Positions 19,870-29,699 of a stretch of DNA of 64,000 nucleotides are shown one piece after another. Position numbers and translations under genes: made by a program. This DNA is from Vibrio sp. 10N.261.45.E2. GTDB lineage: Bacteria > Pseudomonadota > Gammaproteobacteria > Enterobacterales > Vibrionaceae. A model generated the notes under the pieces. It did no database searches. It was given only the letters and a program-made list of their open reading frames with translations, and was not told the DNA's origin. How positions within the stretch are numbered: position 1 is the first letter of the stretch; the number at the start of each line of letters is the position of its first letter. Where the stretch lies: contig NZ_MCZZ01000113.1 in the NCBI RefSeq assembly GCF_002875705.1, positions 124,001 to 188,000 on the forward strand, read 5' to 3'.

Positions 19870-20310
19870 ATGCCAAATATAGCGGTCAAAAAACCGTATC
19901 ATGTTGATCTTGCTGAATTGATGCGAGTTTACGAGACTAACTATGCCAAACTGAACGCTTTGCTGCCGGTTGGGCATGAGGTTGGTGACGTCCGCTGTTA
20001 CCAAGCCGTTAATATGGTGTATCAATTGACAGTGAATGAGGTCACAAAATACACCACATTAATAGATATATGTCAGAGTGACGCGATGCCAGTGTTTCCT
20101 TTGCCAAAAATGTCTGTCAGGCTATATCACGACGCTCGAGTTGCAGAAGTGTGCGCTAGTGGGGATTTTTCACGAGTCAAAGCGAAATATGACTATCCCA
20201 ACACTAAGCTTCTGCAAAAGGACGAGAAATTTCAATTGAATAAATTTCTTGGGGAATGGTTAACGTTTTGTTTAAAAACTGGTATCAGCCGAGCCCCAAT
20301 TGCCTTTTAA
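19870..20310 (+). CDS. yqiB: DUF1249 family protein (YqiB-like)
   Basis: A 146-residue cytoplasmic protein with no membrane segment. Conserved-looking stretches are LMRVYETNYAKLNALLP, TTLIDICQ and the sequence from MPVFPLPKMSVRLYHDA to the C-terminal half-helix LNKFLGEWLTFCLKTGI. It starts four bases after nudF and lies before cpdA, the position held by yqiB in E. coli. The biochemical role of the family is unknown to me; only its conserved place between nudF and cpdA suggests a link to nucleotide turnover. Confidence 0.85.
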   Translation: MPNIAVKKPYHVDLAELMRVYETNYAKLNALLPVGHEVGDVRCYQAVNMVYQLTVNEVTKYTTLIDICQSDAMPVFPLPKMSVRLYHDARVAEVCASGDFSRVKAKYDYPNTKLLQKDEKFQLNKFLGEWLTFCLKTGISRAPIAF

Positions 20311-20369
20311 TTGAGCCTATTCAACAACACTTTTAAAGTCTAAACAGTAACGTATCTGGATTTGTTATT

Positions 20370-21194
20370 TTGGAATTATCACACACTTCAAAATTTGATG
20401 AGAGCACTATTAAGCTTGTACAGCTAACGGACACGCATTTGTTTGCGCCGAGCAATGGCAGCTTATTAAGCATCAACACTCAAGATAGCTTTCGTGCTGT
20501 AGTCGATGGCATTGTTAGTCAGGGTTTTGACTATCAAGCGATTTTAGCTACTGGTGATATCTCTCAAGATCACAGTGCTGAGTCGTACCAGAAATTTGAG
20601 TCAGGTATTCAACCTCTGGAAAAGCCTTGCTATTGGCTGCCAGGGAATCATGACTTCAAACCTAATATGGGCAGTGTTTTGCCATCACCACAAATACAGT
20701 GTGTTGAACATGTTTTGCTAGGCGATAACTGGCAGATGGTGATGCTGGACTCGCAAGTGGTTGGTGTACCTCATGGTCGCCTCAGTGATCAACAACTTGA
20801 TTTATTAGAACAAAAGCTGGCGGAATTCCCTGAACGTAATACCTTGGTTCTATTGCACCATCATCCGTTGTTGGTCGGCAGTGCATGGTTGGATCAACAT
20901 AACCTAAAAGACGCTGACCAATTTTGGGATGTGGTTCAACAGCACAATAATGTAAAAGCAGTACTATGTGGTCACGTTCATCAAGACATGAACCGAGATC
21001 ATCATGGTGTACAAGTCATGGCAACTCCGTCGACTTGTGTGCAATTCAAACCTAACTCAGATGACTTCGCGGTCGATACTTTATCTCCGGGCTGGAGAGA
21101 GATCGAATTACATCAAGATGGCACGGTCAGCACCCAAGTTCGTCGTTTGCCTGATGGGCAGTTCTTGCCTGATTTTGAAGCCGCTGGTTATTAA
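20370..21194 (+). CDS. cpdA: 3',5'-cyclic-AMP phosphodiesterase
   Basis: Class III phosphodiesterase that hydrolyses cAMP and so dampens CRP control. The metallophosphoesterase motifs are in order: LTDTHLF near residue 21, GDISQD near 66, GNHD near 95, LLHHHP near 168 and CGHVHQ near 200. These supply the two-metal site. The start is the TTG at 20370; no nearby ATG fits, and the N terminus from this TTG aligns with CpdA in length. The ribosome binding site is weak (CTGGA). TTG plus a weak site suggests low expression. Confidence 0.92.
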   Translation: MELSHTSKFDESTIKLVQLTDTHLFAPSNGSLLSINTQDSFRAVVDGIVSQGFDYQAILATGDISQDHSAESYQKFESGIQPLEKPCYWLPGNHDFKPNMGSVLPSPQIQCVEHVLLGDNWQMVMLDSQVVGVPHGRLSDQQLDLLEQKLAEFPERNTLVLLHHHPLLVGSAWLDQHNLKDADQFWDVVQQHNNVKAVLCGHVHQDMNRDHHGVQVMATPSTCVQFKPNSDDFAVDTLSPGWREIELHQDGTVSTQVRRLPDGQFLPDFEAAGY

Positions 21195-21209
21195 TGAAGG
21201 TTGTTATTG

Positions 21210-21815
21210 ATGTCTAGCTCTAATCAGCAAGCGACTAAACCCTCTCTGCTTCTCTATATTCACGGGTTTAACAGCTCATCTCGTTCTCATAAAGCGAATG
21301 TGATGGCAGATTACTGTGCGGAGCATCGCGCCGATATTAAAGTCGTTACTCCTCAACTGCCAAGTTTCCCTCAGCAAGCTGCTCTTCATTTACAGCAGTT
21401 AGTGGAGCAATATAAAGAGCAATATCAGATAGCGTTGGTTGGTAGCTCATTGGGTGGCTATCTTTCAACATGGCTGAATAGCCACTATGGTTTTAAAGCG
21501 GTGGTTGTAAACCCAGCAGTGAAGCCGTATGAGCTTCTTGCTGACTATTTAGGTGAACAAGTAAACCCATACACAGATGAACGATATGTACTGGAAGCAA
21601 AACATATTGATGAACTGAAGGCGTTAGAGGTTTCGGCTATCGCTAAGCCGAGCGACTTCTGGTTACTTCAGCAAACGGAAGATGAAGTTCTGGATTACCA
21701 ACAAGCGGTAGAGAAGTACCAAGGTGCAACACAGACAGTAGAAGAGGGCGGGGATCATAGCTTTGTTGATTTTGAACGCTACCCACAACAAATCATCACC
21801 TTTCTAAATCTTTAA
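21210..21815 (+). CDS. yqiA: YqiA-type esterase (alpha/beta hydrolase)
   Basis: A small alpha/beta hydrolase of the UPF0227/YqiA family, 201 residues. The nucleophile elbow GSSLGGYLSTW lies near residue 79, the N-terminal oxyanion part is LLYIHGFNSSSRSHK, and the catalytic histidine is in GGDHSF near residue 183. E. coli YqiA cleaves short acyl esters such as palmitoyl-CoA and p-nitrophenyl esters, but the natural substrate is uncertain. The ATG at 21210 has GAAGG nine bases upstream; a TTG three codons earlier is less likely. It lies between cpdA and parE as in E. coli. Confidence 0.9.
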   Translation: MSSSNQQATKPSLLLYIHGFNSSSRSHKANVMADYCAEHRADIKVVTPQLPSFPQQAALHLQQLVEQYKEQYQIALVGSSLGGYLSTWLNSHYGFKAVVVNPAVKPYELLADYLGEQVNPYTDERYVLEAKHIDELKALEVSAIAKPSDFWLLQQTEDEVLDYQQAVEKYQGATQTVEEGGDHSFVDFERYPQQIITFLNL

Positions 21816-21960
21816 TCTGTTTCACTAATCAAGTGATTTTCTCTTGTTTGTCTGTTATTTCATCTATCAATGGTGAAATATCATAGTTTGATGTCTTAGT
21901 TTTTGAACTAGCTTGACATCATTACTCAGCTTCCAGACTATATTCCCCAATACTTCGCTC

Positions 21961-22023
21961 GTTCGCTCTACTATGACGGTTCATAGTAATGATTCTGCTT
22001 TAGTGAAACTGGAGCCAGCGAAC
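21961..22023 (+). promoter_or_regulatory. Structured leader just upstream of parE
   Basis: GTTCGCT (21961-21967) can pair with AGCGAAC (22017-22023), enclosing a perfect 8-bp hairpin TACTATGA / TCATAGTA with loop CGGT (21969-21988). TTGACA at 21913 and TATATT at 21939 lie upstream with a long 20-base spacer, so a promoter there is possible but not convincing. Confidence 0.35.
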
Positions 22024-22054
22024 TGACGCAAACTTTTTGAGTAAACTCCGTATT

Positions 22055-23935
22055 ATGACTGAACAATATAATGCAAAAGACCTCGAGGTACTTGAAGGTC
22101 TCGATCCTGTGCGACACCGCCCGGGGATGTATACCGAGACAGAAAGACCTAACCACCTTGCCCAAGAAGTCATTGATAACTCGGTCGATGAAGCACTAGC
22201 GGGACACGCTAAGAAGATCAAAGTGGTACTTCATGCAGACCAATCGTTAGAAGTTACCGATGACGGCCGTGGTATGCCTGTCGATATTCACCCTGAAAAA
22301 GGGATCTCAGGTGTTGAGCTGATCTTAACGAAGCTCCACTCTGGCGGTAAATTCTCGAACAACAACTATAAGTTCTCTGGTGGTCTGCACGGTGTAGGTA
22401 TCTCGGTTGTAAACGCGCTGTCAAAACGTGTTGAAGTAACCGTGCGCCGAGAAGGTCAGGTTCACGAGATCGCACTTGAAGGCGGTCATGCAGTAACAGA
22501 ACTGACTGTAACAGGTACTTGTGGTCATCGTAACAGTGGTACATCAGTACATTTTTGGCCTGATCCTAAGTACTTCGATAGCCCTAAATTCTCGACACTT
22601 CGTCTGATTAACAACCTACGTGCGAAAGCAGTGCTTTGCCCTGGTTTAGAAATTACCTTTATCGACAAAGTGGGCGGTGAAGAGCACAAATGGTTCTACG
22701 AAGATGGTCTAAAAGACTACCTTGCCGAAGGCGTGAAAGGTTACACCTTACTGCCTGAAGAACCGTATGTTGGCGAATTCGTTGCTGAAACAGAAATGGC
22801 AAACTGGGCGATCATCTGGCAGCCAGAAGGCGGTGATATGATCACCGAGAGTTACGTGAACTTAGTACCAACTAAACAAGGTGGTACACACGTAAACGGT
22901 CTTCGCCAAGGTCTGCTTGATGCAATGCGTGAGTTCTGTGAATTCCGTAATCTTCTGCCGCGTGGCGTGAAGCTAACGGGCGACGATATCTTCGATCGTT
23001 GTTCATACGTACTGTCGGTGAAGATGCAAGATCCGCAGTTTGCTGGTCAAACAAAAGAGCGCTTGTCTTCTCGTCAAACCGCCGCGTTTGTTTCTGGTGT
23101 AGTAAAAGATGCGTTTAGCTTGTGGTTGAACGAAAAACCACAACTGGCAGAACAGTTGGCAGAAGCTTGTATTGCGAATGCCCACCGCCGTATGCGCGCA
23201 AGCAAGAAGGTTGTGCGTAAGAAAATCGCTTCAGGCCCTGCATTGCCGGGTAAACTGACGGATTGTTCGGTTCAAGATTTAAGCCGTACCGAAATCTTCT
23301 TCGTGGAAGGGGACTCGGCGGGTGGTTCTGCTAAGCAAGCTCGTGATCGTGAGTTCCAAGCGGTGATGCCACTTCGAGGTAAGATTCTAAATACATGGGA
23401 AGTGTCAGCAGACCAAGTTTTGGCTTCGCAAGAAGTGCACGACATCTCGGTGGCTCTGGGTATTGACCCGGACAACGATGATTTATCAGGCTTGCGTTAC
23501 GGTAAGATCTGTATCCTTGCCGATGCGGACTCGGATGGTCTTCATATCGCGACACTGTTATGTGCATTGTTTACTCGCCATTTCCATGCCTTGGTTGAAG
23601 CGGGTCATATCTATGTGGCAATGCCTCCTTTGTATCGTATCGATTGCGGCAAAGAAGTGTTCTACGCACTCGATGACGCAGAGAAAGACGGTGTGCTTGA
23701 GCGACTATCGCAGAAGAAAGCCAAGATCAACGTGCAACGATTCAAAGGTCTGGGTGAGATGAACCCACTTCAGTTGCGTGAAACGACTATGGATCCAAAC
23801 ACTCGTCGCCTTGTTCAGTTAACGATTGATGACAGCGAAGCGACCAATGAGATGATGGACATGCTGCTTGGTAAGAAACGTGCAGATGATCGCCGTACAT
23901 GGCTACAGACTAACGGTGATATGGCCGAGGTATAA
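22055..23935 (+). CDS. parE: DNA topoisomerase IV subunit B
   Basis: ATPase subunit of topoisomerase IV, which unlinks daughter chromosomes. The 626-residue protein has the GHKL ATPase domain (EVIDNSVDEALAGHAK, DDGRGMPVDIHPEKG, GGLHGVGISVVNALS), the transducer, and a C-terminal TOPRIM domain (EGDSAGGSAKQARDR, DADSDGLHIATLL) ending in PLQLRETTMDPNTRRL. A TTG at 22037 extends the frame, but the ATG at 22055 matches the known start MTEQYNAKDLEVL. The ribosome binding site is poor. parC follows three bases after its stop, so both subunits are translated together. Confidence 0.96.
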   Translation: MTEQYNAKDLEVLEGLDPVRHRPGMYTETERPNHLAQEVIDNSVDEALAGHAKKIKVVLHADQSLEVTDDGRGMPVDIHPEKGISGVELILTKLHSGGKFSNNNYKFSGGLHGVGISVVNALSKRVEVTVRREGQVHEIALEGGHAVTELTVTGTCGHRNSGTSVHFWPDPKYFDSPKFSTLRLINNLRAKAVLCPGLEITFIDKVGGEEHKWFYEDGLKDYLAEGVKGYTLLPEEPYVGEFVAETEMANWAIIWQPEGGDMITESYVNLVPTKQGGTHVNGLRQGLLDAMREFCEFRNLLPRGVKLTGDDIFDRCSYVLSVKMQDPQFAGQTKERLSSRQTAAFVSGVVKDAFSLWLNEKPQLAEQLAEACIANAHRRMRASKKVVRKKIASGPALPGKLTDCSVQDLSRTEIFFVEGDSAGGSAKQARDREFQAVMPLRGKILNTWEVSADQVLASQEVHDISVALGIDPDNDDLSGLRYGKICILADADSDGLHIATLLCALFTRHFHALVEAGHIYVAMPPLYRIDCGKEVFYALDDAEKDGVLERLSQKKAKINVQRFKGLGEMNPLQLRETTMDPNTRRLVQLTIDDSEATNEMMDMLLGKKRADDRRTWLQTNGDMAEV

Positions 23936-23938
23936 TGG

Positions 23939-26197
23939 ATGTCTAACGAAATTACATATGATGGCGTTGAACAGCTGCCAATGCGCAAGTTCACCGAAGA
24001 TGCCTACTTAAATTACTCAATGTACGTGATCATGGATCGTGCATTGCCGTATATCGGTGATGGCTTGAAGCCAGTACAGCGTCGTATTATCTACGCAATG
24101 TCTGAACTGGGCTTATCGGCTGCATCGAAATACAAAAAATCAGCACGTACTGTTGGTGACGTATTAGGTAAGTATCACCCACACGGTGACTCTGCTTGTT
24201 ACGAAGCGATGGTATTGATGGCGCAGCCTTTCTCTTACCGCTACCCATTGGTCGATGGTCAAGGTAACTGGGGTGCTCCGGATGACCCGAAATCGTTCGC
24301 TGCAATGCGTTATACCGAAGCGAAACTGTCTAAATTCGCGGAAGTTCTTCTCGGTGAATTAGGTCAAGGCACAGTTGATTGGCAACCAAACTTTGATGGC
24401 ACGATGAAAGAGCCTCAAATGTTACCTGCTCGTCTGCCTCATATTCTACTTAACGGTATTACTGGTATCGCGGTAGGTATGGCAACCGATATTCCGCCAC
24501 ACAACGTGCGTGAAGTCGCTAAGGCAGCCATTCAGCTCATTGATGCGCCTAAGTCTGAGCTTTCAGACGTGATGGGTTTCATTCAAGGTCCCGATTACCC
24601 GACGGAAGCTGAAATTATCTCTCCGAAGTCGGATATCGAAAAGATCTACCGTACTGGACGTGGCAGCATCAAGATGCGCGCAGTTTGGCATAAAGAAGGC
24701 TCTGATATTGTTATCACGGCTCTGCCTCATCAGGTGTCAGGTGCGAAGTTACTTGAGCAAATTGCTAACCAGATGCGCGCTAAAAAACTGCCAATGGTTG
24801 ACGACTTGCGTGATGAATCGGATCACGAGAACCCAACGCGTATCGTTGTTGTTCCTCGTTCAAATCGTATCGACTGTGACCAATTGATGAGTCACTTGTT
24901 CGCATCGACAGATCTTGAGAAAAACTTCCGTGTTAACTTGAACATGATTGGTTTAGATAACCGTCCTCAAGTTAAAGGCTTAGTTCAAATCCTGAAAGAG
25001 TGGATTGAGTTCCGCCGTACAACCGTTCGTCGTCGTTTGCAGTACCGCTTAGATAAAGTTCTGGCACGTTTGCACATCTTAGAAGGTTTGCTTGCTGCTT
25101 ACCTTAATATCGATGAAGTGATTGAGATCATTCGTACAGAAGATGAACCAGCTCCTGTATTGATGAGCCGTTTCAACATTTCTGAAATTCAAGCCAATGC
25201 AATTCTTGATATTAAACTTCGTAACTTAGCTAAGCTAGAAGAGTTTAAAATCCGAGCTGAGCAAGAAGAGCTTGAAGCGGAACGTGAGAAGCTTGAAAAA
25301 CTACTCGGTTCAGAGCGTCGCTTGAATACGTTGATCAAGAAAGAAATCCAAGCCGATGCTGATAAATATGGCGATGATCGTCGTTCACCTCTAATTGAAC
25401 GTGCTGAAGCGAAAGCACTAACAGAACGTGACTTAGTACCTAGTGAACCAATCACAGTTGTATTGTCTGAGAAAGGCTGGATTCGTCATGCTAAAGGGCA
25501 TGACGTTGATGCTGAAGGTTTGAACTACAAGTCTGGTGATAAGTTCTTAGCGAGCGCTAAGGGTAAGAGTAACCAACAAGCGGTGTTCCTTGGCAGTGAT
25601 GGCCGAAGCTACTCGCTTGAGTCGCATTCACTACCTTCGGCGCGAAGCCAAGGTGAGCCAATTACAGGCCGCTTGAACGTCAGCCCGGGTACTTCTATTC
25701 GCCAAGTGGTGATGGGAGAGAATGAACAATTATGGTTAGTGGGTTCTGATGCGGGTTATGGCTTTGTTTGTAAGGGTAGCGATCTACTGTCTAAGAACAA
25801 GAGCGGTAAAGCGTTAGTTAACTTACCACAAGCTTCTGAAGTGATGATGCCAAGTCCGATTGCTGATTTAGATAGTAACCAGATTCTGGCGATTACTAAC
25901 CAAGGGCGTATGTTGTTGTTCCCGATTAAAGACCTACCTCAGCTGAGCAAAGGTAAGGGTAACAAGATAATCAACATACCTTCTGCGAAAGCTAAAGAGC
26001 GTGAAGAGTTTGTCTCACATCTGATGGCTATCCCAGAGAATGCGACGCTGACTATCTACGCGGGTAAACGTAAGCTCGGCTTGAAACCTGCGGACCTTGA
26101 AAACTTCCGAGGTGAACGTGGTCGTCGTGGTGGTTTACTACCAAGAGGGTTACAACGAGTGACGCGCATCGATATCGAAGAGCCAAGTGAATCGTAA
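23939..26197 (+). CDS. parC: DNA topoisomerase IV subunit A
   Basis: Breakage-reunion subunit of topoisomerase IV. The 752-residue protein has the winged-helix region [25 protein letters not shown], the catalytic tyrosine in AAMRYTE near residue 125, a tower and coiled-coil with [12 protein letters not shown], and a degenerate C-terminal beta-pinwheel. The quinolone-target positions in [11 protein letters not shown] are serine and glutamate, so no classic resistance change is present. It starts three bases after parE. A terminator shared with the convergent degS follows. Confidence 0.97.
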   Translation: MSNEITYDGVEQLPMRKFTEDAYLNYSMYVIMDRALPYIGDGLKPVQRRIIYAMSELGLSAASKYKKSARTVGDVLGKYHPHGDSACYEAMVLMAQPFSYRYPLVDGQGNWGAPDDPKSFAAMRYTEAKLSKFAEVLLGELGQGTVDWQPNFDGTMKEPQMLPARLPHILLNGITGIAVGMATDIPPHNVREVAKAAIQLIDAPKSELSDVMGFIQGPDYPTEAEIISPKSDIEKIYRTGRGSIKMRAVWHKEGSDIVITALPHQVSGAKLLEQIANQMRAKKLPMVDDLRDESDHENPTRIVVVPRSNRIDCDQLMSHLFASTDLEKNFRVNLNMIGLDNRPQVKGLVQILKEWIEFRRTTVRRRLQYRLDKVLARLHILEGLLAAYLNIDEVIEIIRTEDEPAPVLMSRFNISEIQANAILDIKLRNLAKLEEFKIRAEQEELEAEREKLEKLLGSERRLNTLIKKEIQADADKYGDDRRSPLIERAEAKALTERDLVPSEPITVVLSEKGWIRHAKGHDVDAEGLNYKSGDKFLASAKGKSNQQAVFLGSDGRSYSLESHSLPSARSQGEPITGRLNVSPGTSIRQVVMGENEQLWLVGSDAGYGFVCKGSDLLSKNKSGKALVNLPQASEVMMPSPIADLDSNQILAITNQGRMLLFPIKDLPQLSKGKGNKIINIPSAKAKEREEFVSHLMAIPENATLTIYAGKRKLGLKPADLENFRGERGRRGGLLPRGLQRVTRIDIEEPSES

Positions 26198-26226
26198 AGA
26201 CATTTGATATCATTTTCGGATAAAAG

Positions 26227-26254
26227 AAAACCCAGCTTGTGAGCTGGGTTTTTT
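26227..26254. terminator. Bidirectional terminator between parC and degS
   Basis: An 11-bp stem (AAAACCCAGCT / AGCTGGGTTTT) with loop TGTG is followed by T on the plus strand; its AAAA arm supplies T on the minus strand. Confidence 0.88.
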
Positions 26255-26319
26255 GTATCTGGCACTTTAACTGTGTGTGGCCGCTAACTTGATGCAAGCA
26301 ACCCAAATACGTAGATAAG

Positions 26320-27384
26320 CTACAAGCGTGTGTCTTCGGCGATGGTCACCTTAAGGGTCTTGTTTTCACCTTGGCGTAAGATACCAACATCGATAACAGT
26401 ACCCGGTCGTAGATCGGTAACGATATCCATTACACTCTGTCGTCCATTTACCTGGTTATTATTGATACTGACAATAATGTCTTGAGCTTCAAAACCGGCA
26501 TCCGCAGCGGGGCCATTTGGATCGATACCTAACACAACAATACCTCCGATATTTTTAGTACCCAACATGCGTGAGGTGACAGAGTTGATGTCTTGTCCAT
26601 CGATACCGATATAACCACGAATTACACGGCCATCGGCGATGATCTTCTCCATGATTTTATTAGCAAGCGGATAGGGGATAGCGAATGAGATCCCATAGGT
26701 TTCCATGTCGGTAGCTTGTTGGAAAGAGGCGGTATTGATACCGACTAGCTCACCCTGTGAGTTAACCAACGCGCCACCTGAGTTGCCCTCATTGATTGCT
26801 GCATCGGTTTGGATAAAGGCTTGGTGTCCATCGGCACTGATCGAAGAACGACCGGTTGCTGAGATGATACCAAAGGTTGTGGTTTGACCTAGGTTGTATG
26901 GGTTGCCGATAGCCAACACCACATCACCGACATTGGCTTTGTAATTAGGATTGAGTGGGATCACCGGTAGGTTATCACCGCTGACTCTAAGTATCGCGAT
27001 ATCGGTGCGTTTGTCTGAACCGACAAGTTGCGCTGCGGCTACTCGGCCATCTTGAAGTGCCACAACAATTTGGTCTGCTTGGGCGACAACGTGGAAGTTG
27101 GTAATGATGTAGCCTTTTTCGCTGACAATCACCCCTGAGCCCAAGCCTTGAGTCAGCAGCTTGTTGCGATCACTTTCTGCGTATTTACGGCTATAAATAT
27201 TAACCACAGCAGGTGCCGCGCGGCGTACAGCTTGATTAAATGAAATCTGGAGAGAGCCAATATTATCGACTTTGGGATTAGTCACATCTGCGACAATCGC
27301 TGGCCTTAAGCTTGGAAAGGCGAGAAGAATAAGCGTCGCTGAAACGAGTCCAAGGGAAATAGAACGAAATAGAAAGGACAGCAT
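26320..27384 (-). CDS. degS: Outer membrane stress sensor protease DegS
   Basis: Inner membrane-anchored periplasmic serine protease that cuts RseA when misfolded porin C termini bind its PDZ domain, releasing sigma-E. The 354-residue protein has one N-terminal anchor (about 5-24), a trypsin-like domain with the triad in TNFHVV, RTDIAIL and GNSGGAL, and a single PDZ domain (about 260-345). One PDZ plus a transmembrane anchor, without a cleavable signal peptide, distinguishes it from DegQ next door. It is separated from degQ by about 160 bases and a terminator, so it probably has its own promoter. Confidence 0.95.
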   Translation of the reverse strand: MLSFLFRSISLGLVSATLILLAFPSLRPAIVADVTNPKVDNIGSLQISFNQAVRRAAPAVVNIYSRKYAESDRNKLLTQGLGSGVIVSEKGYIITNFHVVAQADQIVVALQDGRVAAAQLVGSDKRTDIAILRVSGDNLPVIPLNPNYKANVGDVVLAIGNPYNLGQTTTFGIISATGRSSISADGHQAFIQTDAAINEGNSGGALVNSQGELVGINTASFQQATDMETYGISFAIPYPLANKIMEKIIADGRVIRGYIGIDGQDINSVTSRMLGTKNIGGIVVLGIDPNGPAADAGFEAQDIIVSINNNQVNGRQSVMDIVTDLRPGTVIDVGILRQGENKTLKVTIAEDTRL

Positions 27385-27473
27385 GTTTCCCTCTTCGACA
27401 GGTAAGGTATTGAGCCTCCACGCATGGGTGACTAGTTTGAGTTACTTGTGAAGCATAGCATTTTGATTGATCT

Positions 27474-27523
27474 AAAGAAAAGGGAGACTGAGTAAGTTTA
27501 AAGCAAACTTACTGAGCCTCCCT
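27474..27523 (-). terminator. Terminator of degQ
   Basis: On the minus strand a long stem forms from AGGGAG / CTCCCT outside and AGTAAGTTT / AAACTTACT inside, with a small internal loop. TTTCTTT follows. It lies in the degQ-degS gap. Confidence 0.65.
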
Positions 27524-27543
27524 GTAATTGCGTTGACGTAAGA

Positions 27544-28899
27544 CTATCGGATCACAAGATAGATAGTTCTGTCGCCTCGCTGGATATTAAGCGCCAACAC
27601 ACCAGGTTGTTTTTCAAGAATCTCTCTAAACTCCGCAAGGTTCTTAACTGGCTGACGGTTTACCCCGATGATAATGTCACCTTCCAGGAGCTGATAGGCT
27701 TCTGCTGGCGAGCCTTGAGCAACACTCGATACTTTAACGCCCGTTGCAGAGTCACTCTCGGTTGTGTTGGTTAACTCTGCGCCGGCGAGTCCTTCGTGGA
27801 GCTTCTCAGCTTGTGTTTTGTTATTGGTGGATTCACCAAGTGTCACGTCAAAGGTCTTGTTGTTTCCGTCGCGAACCACGCCCAACTCTATTTGTTTTCC
27901 TGCGCCGAGTGTTGCGACTTTAGCTCTTAACTCGCTAAAGGTGTCAATGCGTTTACCATTAATAGAGACAATGATATCGCCCGCTTTCAGCCCTGCTTTA
28001 TCTGCTGCGCTATCAGGGACAATTTGGCTAACAAACGCCCCCTTACTTGATTCGTAACCGAGAGCTTCTGCTAATTCAGAGGTTACTTCTCCGCCTTGAA
28101 CGCCAAGCATGCCGCGTTTTACTTCACCGAAATCGAGAATTTGTTCTGTTAGGTTTGTCATCATATTGGATGGGATTGCAAAGCCGATACCGACATTACC
28201 TCCGTTAGGGCCAAGAATGGCAGTGTTGATACCAATCAGCTCACCGTTTAGGTTTACTAATGCACCGCCGGAGTTGCCGCTGTTGATTGCTGCATCGGTT
28301 TGAATGAAGTTTTCAAAGTTTTCTAGATTCAGACCGCTACGGCCGAGAGCTGAAACAATCCCGGATGTGACGGTTTGACCAAGCCCGAATGGGTTACCAA
28401 TCGCGACACTAAAATCGCCGACTCTTAACTTGTCTGAATCTGCGACCTTTATTTGGGTAAGGTTCTTGGCTTCTTCCAATTTTAACAGTGCGATATCAGA
28501 CATTTGGTCACCGCCGATAAGCTCGGCATCGTATTCTCGACCATCATGCAGTTTTACTTTGATATCGTCCGCACCATTGATGACATGGTAGTTAGTTACG
28601 ATGTGGCCTTTCTTGGCGTCAATAATGACACCAGAGCCTAGCCCGCGGAATGGGCGCTCTCGTGTTTGTTCTGGACCAAAAAAGAATTGAAATTGTTCAG
28701 GGATTTGCTGACGTTGTACCTGTTTGCCTTCTACGGCAATACTAACCACAGCAGGGGTTACTTGTTCAAGCATAGGGGCAAGGCTTGGTAATTGTTCATT
28801 ACCCACACTGAATGGCAGTGCGGCAGTCGCTTGAATGGGGGTGATGATTGAACTTAAGCTTAAAGTCAGTACTGATAAAGCAAGCAAAGGTTTTTTCAT
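27544..28899 (-). CDS. degQ: Periplasmic serine protease Do (DegQ/DegP family)
   Basis: Periplasmic protease-chaperone. A signal peptide (MKKPLLALSVLTLSLSSIITPIQATA) precedes a trypsin-like domain with the triad in TNYHVI, SDIALL and GNSGGAL, followed by two PDZ domains (about 255-345 and 360-445). The 451-residue length and the short LA loop near residues 45-70 favour DegQ over DegP, but the two are hard to separate by eye. Two ATGs are adjacent; the second (28899) has AGGAG six bases upstream and is chosen over 28902. The order degQ-degS is conserved in gamma-proteobacteria. Confidence 0.93.
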   Translation of the reverse strand: MKKPLLALSVLTLSLSSIITPIQATAALPFSVGNEQLPSLAPMLEQVTPAVVSIAVEGKQVQRQQIPEQFQFFFGPEQTRERPFRGLGSGVIIDAKKGHIVTNYHVINGADDIKVKLHDGREYDAELIGGDQMSDIALLKLEEAKNLTQIKVADSDKLRVGDFSVAIGNPFGLGQTVTSGIVSALGRSGLNLENFENFIQTDAAINSGNSGGALVNLNGELIGINTAILGPNGGNVGIGFAIPSNMMTNLTEQILDFGEVKRGMLGVQGGEVTSELAEALGYESSKGAFVSQIVPDSAADKAGLKAGDIIVSINGKRIDTFSELRAKVATLGAGKQIELGVVRDGNNKTFDVTLGESTNNKTQAEKLHEGLAGAELTNTTESDSATGVKVSSVAQGSPAEAYQLLEGDIIIGVNRQPVKNLAEFREILEKQPGVLALNIQRGDRTIYLVIR

Positions 28900-29024
28900 C
28901 ATAAACTCCTCTCTAGTTAAGGTCTTAACCTTCTTATACGCATAATAAGTATGAGAAGTTTCAAATGACCTGAGTGAAAGTTATGACTCAAAAACCTTTG
29001 TAAAGTTCACAGAGTGTTAAATGT

Positions 29025-29480
29025 TTATGATGCTTTTGCTGTCACGACATCGGGCGCATCAATGATTTCTTTTTTCTGCTCGGTAAATAAACCCGTTGCG
29101 CCATTGGCGTAATCTTTTGGTTGTTCCTCAAGTGTCGCCTCTTTTGTTGAAGACTTCTCTTGTGGTTTGTCCGAATGGGCAGCGGCTGTTTTCACAAATG
29201 GGTTATCTTGCTCTGGCAGGTTAGGGATCAGCTCCGAGCTCGTTTTTTCCATGTGTTGGTACAGTTTTGTGTAGTCCTTACCTAGCGTGTCCAACATTTC
29301 TGCTGATTTCGCAAAGTGATCAGCCAGCTCTTGTCGCTGCTGTTCAAGGGCAAACTTTGCGCTATCTAATTCTTTCTGTACGTTCTTTTGTTTTTTATAT
29401 TCAGGTGTCATGAGACGAGAAATAGCGACCCCTAAAATAACTCCGACTAGTAAACCGGCAACGGCATACATCCAAGGCAT
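29025..29480 (-). CDS. zapG: Z-ring associated protein ZapG (YhcB/DUF1043)
   Basis: A 151-residue inner membrane protein with one N-terminal membrane segment (about 3-22, YAVAGLLVGVILGVAISRL), a coiled coil (about 30-75, VQKELDSAKFALEQQRQELADHF), the conserved DYTKLYQHMEKTSSELIP, and a variable acidic tail. The layout matches YhcB/ZapG of E. coli, a division and envelope factor. It faces away from zapE, with 219 bases between their starts, the same divergent pairing (yhcB/yhcM) as in E. coli. Confidence 0.9.
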   Translation of the reverse strand: MPWMYAVAGLLVGVILGVAISRLMTPEYKKQKNVQKELDSAKFALEQQRQELADHFAKSAEMLDTLGKDYTKLYQHMEKTSSELIPNLPEQDNPFVKTAAAHSDKPQEKSSTKEATLEEQPKDYANGATGLFTEQKKEIIDAPDVVTAKAS

Positions 29481-29699
29481 AACAGCTCCTTATTATTGTT
29501 TTTTAACATGTTTGTTACTGCTTAGTTACACGTGCTACGGCTCCATGTTACTATGAGAAAGCCGCAGTATAAAGAGAAATGCGTGTGCGCTAGTTAGCAG
29601 TTTGATGCTGCATTATTCACCACGTTACGTTATTTCTCGTACTATTTTGGCTTATTTTTATTTGCTGTCTGATATCGCTTTCATTGTGGAAATGTCGTC

